A model generated the notes under the pieces. It did not search any database and was not told where the DNA came from. It was given only the letters and a program-made list of their open reading frames with translations. A program made the position numbers and the translations under genes. DNA of 64,000 nt from JBNPEO01 sp050490315 (GTDB taxonomy: Bacteria > Actinomycetota > Actinomycetes > Actinomycetales > Micrococcaceae): positions 430,090 to 494,089 of the forward strand of contig NZ_JBNPEO010000002.1 of the NCBI RefSeq assembly GCF_050490315.1, in the 5' to 3' direction. Shown in pieces: positions 60,547-64,000 of this stretch (its first letter is position 1; each line of letters starts with the position of its first letter).

Positions 60547-61299
60547 GTGAAGACCCCTGTTACCTCATCCTCAATAGAGGACTACGTGAAGGTCATTTAC
60601 AGCTACACGGAGTGGCAGGAAAAACCCATCACTTCCTCCCAACTAGCTGTCAGACTAGGGGTGGCCAACTCCTCGGTATCGGAGATGGTGCGCAAACTCA
60701 AGGAGCAAGGCCTAGTTGATCACCAGCCTTATAGTGCCGTAACACTGACTCCAGAGGGCCTCCGCTTAGCCTTGGCTATGGTTCGGCGGCACCGTTTGAT
60801 TGAAACGTTCCTAGTTCAGGAACTTGGTTACAGTTGGGACCAAGTTCATGACGAGGCCGAGCAGCTGGAGCATGCTGTCTCTGACACCTTTATTGACCGG
60901 ATGGCTGAAAAGCTCGGCAACCCCGCCAGGGACCCCCACGGCGATCCCATCCCAAGCGCCGACGGAACCATCATTGTCCCGCCTGCTCACCAACTGTCCG
61001 CGCTCGATGCCGGCCACCTGGGGCAAATCACTCGCATCAGCGACGAGAATCCTGATCTCCTGCGCTACCTTGCCGAAGAATCCATCGCCGTAGACACCAA
61101 AATTGAACTAATTGGTCGCCGTCCCTTTGGTGGGCCACTCATGATTGGCATCGGCACTGGTAGGGACCGCCGCGAAATTGATCTTAGCGATAGTATAGGC
61201 GCCGCTCTCTGGGTTAGCAGCACCACTGCACATGCTGGCTGCACGCTTTCGGAGGCAATCAGTCCTGCCAGACACTCCGCTGAGAGCACCAAAGCGTGA
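60547..61299 (+). CDS. mntR: DtxR-family metalloregulator, probably MntR
   Basis: 250 residues from GTG 60547. Winged helix at 1-65 (EDYVKVIYSYTEWQ, TSSQLAVRLGVANSSVSEMVRKL), metal-binding and dimer domain (RRHRLIETFLVQELGYSWDQVHDEAEQLEHAVSD with the His/Glu ligands), then a FeoA/SH3-like domain with a substrate-linked tail. The family includes IdeR (iron) and MntR (manganese); the neighbouring mntH favours MntR. TAGGCT (60534-60539) ends 7 nt before the GTG: a leaderless promoter inside the end of the mntH region. Confidence 0.88.
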   Translation: MKTPVTSSSIEDYVKVIYSYTEWQEKPITSSQLAVRLGVANSSVSEMVRKLKEQGLVDHQPYSAVTLTPEGLRLALAMVRRHRLIETFLVQELGYSWDQVHDEAEQLEHAVSDTFIDRMAEKLGNPARDPHGDPIPSADGTIIVPPAHQLSALDAGHLGQITRISDENPDLLRYLAEESIAVDTKIELIGRRPFGGPLMIGIGTGRDRREIDLSDSIGAALWVSSTTAHAGCTLSEAISPARHSAESTKA

Positions 61300-61784
61300 A
61301 GGGCCAAGTGCTGACTGCAGTAGGCGGGCACTCTCGCCGTACTTGGCTCGCCGTCGCCGTAGGTGGCTTCATAGGCACCGAGATACGTTACGGGCTGAGT
61401 CTCTTAGAACCGCACACCACCGGAATCCCCTGGATCACCCTGGCCATCAACGTTGGGGGTAGCTTTGTCCTGGCTGTCTTGAGCACGTGGTGGATAGCCC
61501 GCCCCGGAACAGCCATGTGGATTCGTGCAGGCATCGGCCCCGGGACCCTAGGCTCGTTCACAACATTTTCCGCTGTGGCCTTGAGTCTGAATACCTTTGC
61601 CAGCACGGGGAGGATCGGCTTATTTTTGGGCTATTTGGGGCTTTCACTCGTCCTGGGGTTAGCGGCGGCCGGTGCAGGTTGGATCACAGGGCAACGCATA
61701 GGCGCTGGCACAAGTCCTCTAGATTCTGACAACCCAGCCCTGGGCGCCCCAAGCAAAGATCAAATTCCGAGGGGCCGGGCATGA
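61296..61784 (+). CDS. crcB: Fluoride channel subunit CrcB (first)
   Basis: 162 residues, four TM helices. GGFIGTEIRYGL (residues 23-34) and GTLGSFTTFSAVAL are the Fluc pore motifs; INVGGSFVLAVL lies between. GTG overlaps the mntR stop by 4 nt (GTGA). The C-terminal ~30 residues (SPLDSDNPALGAPSKDQIPRGRA) are a polar tail. Actinobacterial Fluc channels are often encoded as two genes that form a heterodimer. No fluoride riboswitch is seen upstream because the gene is embedded in an operon. Confidence 0.92.
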   Translation: MKGQVLTAVGGHSRRTWLAVAVGGFIGTEIRYGLSLLEPHTTGIPWITLAINVGGSFVLAVLSTWWIARPGTAMWIRAGIGPGTLGSFTTFSAVALSLNTFASTGRIGLFLGYLGLSLVLGLAAAGAGWITGQRIGAGTSPLDSDNPALGAPSKDQIPRGRA

Positions 61785-62167
61785 ATCCCTTGCTGCTGAC
61801 TCTCGTGATCGGCTTCGCGGGCACACTTGGGACGCTCGTCCGGTTTGCTCTGGACGGTTACTTCGCGTCCAACCACCCGCTTCATCGGCACTGGCCGTGG
61901 GCAACGTTCTGGGTCAATGCGGTTGGTTCGTTACTGATCGGCCTAGCGTTTGGGTGGGCTCATTCCGGGCACCTAAGCAGTGGCTGGCAGCTTGTCATCA
62001 GCACCGGTTTGGCTGGTGGTCTGACCACGTTTAGCTCATGGACTACTGCAACTGTGCGTCTCATCAGTGAAAAACGCGTTGTGGGTGCCGTGCTGAATGT
62101 CGGCGCCAACTTGCTCGTAGGCATCACTGCTGCTGGAGTGGGGATCCTGCTGGGTGAGCTGCTCTAA
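61781..62167 (+). CDS. crcB: Fluoride channel subunit CrcB (second)
   Basis: 128 residues, four TM helices. GFAGTLGTLVRFAL, WVNAVGSLLIGLAFGW and GLAGGLTTFSSWT match the first gene's motifs. ATG overlaps its stop by 4 nt (ATGA). The two subunits probably form the asymmetric channel that exports fluoride. It overlaps the convergent YrdB-like gene by 4 nt. Confidence 0.92.
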   Translation: MNPLLLTLVIGFAGTLGTLVRFALDGYFASNHPLHRHWPWATFWVNAVGSLLIGLAFGWAHSGHLSSGWQLVISTGLAGGLTTFSSWTTATVRLISEKRVVGAVLNVGANLLVGITAAGVGILLGELL

Positions 62168-62553
62168 TGCGCTCGCCGGTACAAGTAGAAACCCAAAGCC
62201 ACATGCACCACAGCCAGAATGGTCATCACCAGCGCCAATACCGGTAGGGAAGCCAAAAGCAGCAACAGTGCCGCGACTAAAAAGAGGCCCAAGGTGGCGA
62301 CTGGCAGCAGCGGCCAGCTCAACCGTCGTCGTGCTTTAGGTGCCAAGAACCCTCCCCAGACACTGACCACAATCGCCGCGACAACCAGGCCAAGAACAAT
62401 TCCCCACGGGCCTGGGACCAAACGAATCATTGAGAATCCGGAGGCGGCCAGCATGGCCACTTCGAGGACAAAAGACAGCACCGCATGGAAGACGTCTAGA
62501 GGCTTCAACTGCAGAACTAGAGTGTTTCGTTGGCGTCGTCTGCGCTGCTCCAC
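62164..62553 (-). CDS. YrdB-like (DUF2568) membrane protein
   Basis: 129 residues, four TM helices after a basic N-terminus (MEQRRRRQRN). LSFVLEVAMLAASGFSMIRLVPGPWGIVLGLV and WGGFLAPKARRRLSWPL fit the DUF2568/YrdB family. Function unknown. GTG start. It overlaps crcB by 4 nt at the 3' end. Confidence 0.8.
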   Translation of the reverse strand: MEQRRRRQRNTLVLQLKPLDVFHAVLSFVLEVAMLAASGFSMIRLVPGPWGIVLGLVVAAIVVSVWGGFLAPKARRRLSWPLLPVATLGLFLVAALLLLLASLPVLALVMTILAVVHVALGFYLYRRAH

Positions 62554-62612
62554 GTCTGGTGTCCCCCTTGGCTTGGGTAAGAATCACGGATATATGAATC
62601 CTACCCAAGCGC

Positions 62613-63161
62613 CTACCAGCGGTGAGCTACATCTATCACCACGCGGCTGCCTGCGCCAGGGCCATCCAAGGTGAAGACCCTAAACGGAAGCCTGGCCCGC
62701 ACGCCCAGCCCCAAGGTAGTTTGCCCCTCGAAAGAACCAGCAAATGCTACTTGGCGGAACGTTTGGTAGCCCAAGACGCTGGTGAGTTCTTTGCGGTTAA
62801 TGGGGTTGCACGAGGAAGCCCCCGTTGACGTGTACGCCGGAGCTCTGAGCACAACGTTCAAAAAGGCACCACCCCGCAAAGGAACCACTAGTCCCGATCC
62901 TTCTTGGTGCACGGCTGACACGTAGCTCACGGAGTAGCCAGCGCCCTTGCCGGAAATGTCGATCACCAGACGGTCAAAACAGTCATGGTGGCCGGTGCGT
63001 ACATTCGTTAGGGCAGCGGTAGTTGAATGCTGCTGCGTTTTGGTGAGCGACCCCCAATCCACGCTACAGCTGACCGTTGCTCCGTTTGCCGGAGCCGAGA
63101 CCACGCCAAGACCACCCGTGAGCAGGACGGCTGCGGCGATGAACGACCATACTTTTTTCAT
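62613..63161 (-). CDS. Secreted AMIN-like domain protein
   Basis: 182 residues from ATG 63161, with GAGGTGG upstream. Sec signal peptide (KKVWSFIAAAVLLTGGLGVVSAPANGA, cleavage near residue 28). The mature part has VRTGHHDCFDRLVIDISG, LRGGAFLNVVLRAPAY and FRVFTLDGPGAGSRVVIDVAH, the pattern of the actinobacterial AMIN-like secreted domain. Three Cys in the mature part (near residues 32, 61 and 115) may form a disulfide. No transmembrane anchor. Function unknown; a peptidoglycan-binding role is suggested for AMIN domains in general. Confidence 0.82.
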   Translation of the reverse strand: MKKVWSFIAAAVLLTGGLGVVSAPANGATVSCSVDWGSLTKTQQHSTTAALTNVRTGHHDCFDRLVIDISGKGAGYSVSYVSAVHQEGSGLVVPLRGGAFLNVVLRAPAYTSTGASSCNPINRKELTSVLGYQTFRQVAFAGSFEGQTTLGLGVRARLPFRVFTLDGPGAGSRVVIDVAHRW

Positions 63162-63720
63162 GATTTCCACCTCACTGAGCGATTAGATAGCGCCAGACTA
63201 ATCCCGTTCTGAGAACAAGGATCCGGTGGAAAATGGATGCACCAGAATCGTTATGGGTGTTATAAACCGGTGATGCTAAGGCACGAATATCATGCAAGGT
63301 CAGAGCGCTAAGGGGATCTTTTATGTTGCAAATTAGCTCGCCTATGGTGCACCGGCTTTCGAAGCGTAGTCCCACCCGTAATCTTCTCTGCGGACACAAA
63401 GAAAGCCCCCAGATCAAAAGGATCTGAGGGCTTTCAAAATGTGGAGCCAACTGTCAGAAACGCGGTGTCTTCCAGTACTGTGTCTTCCTCATCTGCAGAC
63501 CGGTGGGTAGCCCAGTGTCTTCCTTCTACCGGCCGTGTTGAATAAGGTTCCCCCATGGTTGCCTCTCCAGTCCGGCGAAGTCCGATCGTGGTCGCTTAGC
63601 CAGCAATGTCACTGCACGGATCTGCTCTTTGGCTGCTCCGTTTTTGAGTCCGTTTGGAAGTGACCTCGACGGTACCGGGTCGGAGGGGGATACAGGTCCA
63701 TAGCCCGAAGTTCGACAGAA
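63162..63720. other. Gene-poor region between the AMIN-like gene and the IS element
   Basis: About 560 bp without a supported gene. It holds a terminator-like hairpin (63401-63435), three copies of GTGTCTTCC (63465, 63480, 63515) within 60 bp, and a minus-strand frame of about 64 codons (63526-63720) with no start, which opens at the IS end and could be the 3' remnant of a gene cut by the insertion. No tRNA or known RNA was recognised. Confidence 0.5.
63401..63435. terminator. Terminator-like hairpin
   Basis: A 15-position stem with one C-A mismatch (63401-63415 with 63421-63435), a 5-nt loop, followed by CAAAAT on the plus strand and preceded by AAA; minus-strand termination (TTTCTTTGTG after the stem) looks better. 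What it terminates is unclear. Confidence 0.55.
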
Positions 63721-64000
63721 TGAGGTGTGTCAAGGATCCGGGACAGTTCGTTAGTTTCTTTTTGGTTAGGCAGCAGCGGGTAGCTGCTGGTTTTGGGTCA
63801 TGAATTTGGCCATGGCCGCAGCTGGTGGCAAGCCGTCATTGTGGGTGTGGGGTCTGTGCCGATTGTAGAAGACCTCGATGTAACGCATCGTTGCCCGCCG
63901 TGCGTCTTGCCGGGTGGGGAAGCTGTAGTGGTGGTAGAACTCGTTCTTCAGTGACGAAAAGACAGACTCGGCCACGGAATTGTCCCAGCACACTCCTTTG
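63721..64000 (-). mobile_element. IS3-family insertion sequence (right end of window, partial)
   Basis: The transposase 3' end and a likely terminal repeat are present. TGAGGTGTGTCAAGGATCCG from 63721 starts with TG and is followed by the transposase stop at 63766, as expected for an IS3 end. The other end lies outside the window, so the repeat and target duplication cannot be confirmed. Confidence 0.6.
63766..64000 (-). CDS. IS3-family transposase OrfB, C-terminal part (5' end outside window)
   Basis: 78 codons visible, open to the right edge. KGVCWDNSVAESVFSSLKNEF is the last catalytic block of the DDE integrase, with Glu in AESVF, followed by ARRATMRYIEVFYNRHRPH and NDGLPPAAAMAKF, the usual IS3 OrfB ending. 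Intactness of the rest is unknown. Confidence 0.85.
   Translation of the reverse strand, partial: KGVCWDNSVAESVFSSLKNEFYHHYSFPTRQDARRATMRYIEVFYNRHRPHTHNDGLPPAAAMAKFMTQNQQLPAAA

Noticed and set aside
63172..63450. Minus-strand frame of 92 codons in the gap after the AMIN-like gene
   Set aside because: Its sequence shows no domain, lacks a ribosome-binding site and runs through a terminator-like hairpin.
63465..63523. Three GTGTCTTCC repeats considered as a CRISPR remnant
   Set aside because: The repeats are only 9 bp, spacing is uneven (15 and 35 bp), and there are no cas genes.

Overview
The window is chromosomal DNA from an actinobacterium, most likely a member of the Micrococcaceae (Arthrobacter sensu lato or Renibacterium-like). 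Base composition looks like the mid-to-high fifties percent G+C by eye. The markers that point this way are a NucS/EndoMS mismatch endonuclease, a fused 2-oxoglutarate decarboxylase (Kgd type), a mycothiol-type SigR/RsrA pair, the 24-residue ribosomal protein bL37, a SAM-IV riboswitch, a Rho factor with a long Arg/Asn/Gln-rich insertion, and many TANNNT boxes 5-7 nt before a start codon. I cannot name the species from the sequence alone. Most of the window is a normal core-genome backbone, and only the far right edge is clearly mobile DNA.

Layout. 1-6.6 kb: an unrecognised membrane-anchored protein cut by the left edge, an AI-2E-type permease, an alpha/beta hydrolase, a small Cys/His protein divergent from nucS, then nagA and a cold-shock gene. 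6.6-15.1 kb (minus strand): the complete ATP synthase operon, read as two small membrane proteins (AtpI-like, AtpZ-like), atpB-E-F-H-A-G-D-C, then a DUF2550 gene. 15.2-23.3 kb (minus strand): wecA, tsaC, prmC, prfA and rho, with a GT2 glycosyltransferase (plus strand) and a WecG/TagA glycosyltransferase set between wecA and tsaC. 23.6-30.2 kb (minus strand): argS-lysA-hom-thrC-thrB, an aspartate-family amino acid operon. 30.4-38 kb: tRNA-Arg(CCG), hrpA, a FabH-like synthase, a HIT protein, a rhodanese, and a divergent Cds1-type cysteine desulfhydrase. 38-44.8 kb: a metallo-hydrolase, a Zur-like regulator, an ABC zinc importer (znuABC) and two CNNM/CorC proteins. 45-49.6 kb: kgd and an SGNH hydrolase. 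49.7-51.5 kb: a DUF4097/PadR operon behind a doubled palindrome, and bL37. 51.5-58.3 kb: rsrA-sigR, a DoxX gene, aroA, rsgA, hisN, and a SAM-IV riboswitch before a class V aminotransferase. 58.4-63.2 kb: a methyltransferase, mntH, mntR, two fluoride channel genes, a YrdB-like protein and a secreted AMIN-like protein. 63.2-64 kb: a gene-poor stretch ending in an IS3-family transposase cut by the right edge.

The genes group into energy metabolism (ATP synthase, Kgd), translation termination (prfA with its methylase prmC), threonine/lysine synthesis, metal homeostasis (zinc: zur/znuABC; manganese: mntH/mntR), sulfur and thiol stress handling (Cds1/rhodanese, SAM-IV target, SigR/RsrA) and envelope polymer synthesis (wecA with two glycosyltransferases). 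The most informative features are regulatory: a SigR-type promoter driving a long TTG-started SigR while a second -10 box sits just before a shorter ATG-started form; a 41-bp near-perfect palindrome before znuA; a 12-bp palindrome repeated at both ends of the rho leader and covering the rho ribosome-binding site; the SAM-IV riboswitch before a desulfurase-like gene; and the repeated leaderless-type gene starts. I found no clearly new defence or biosynthetic system.
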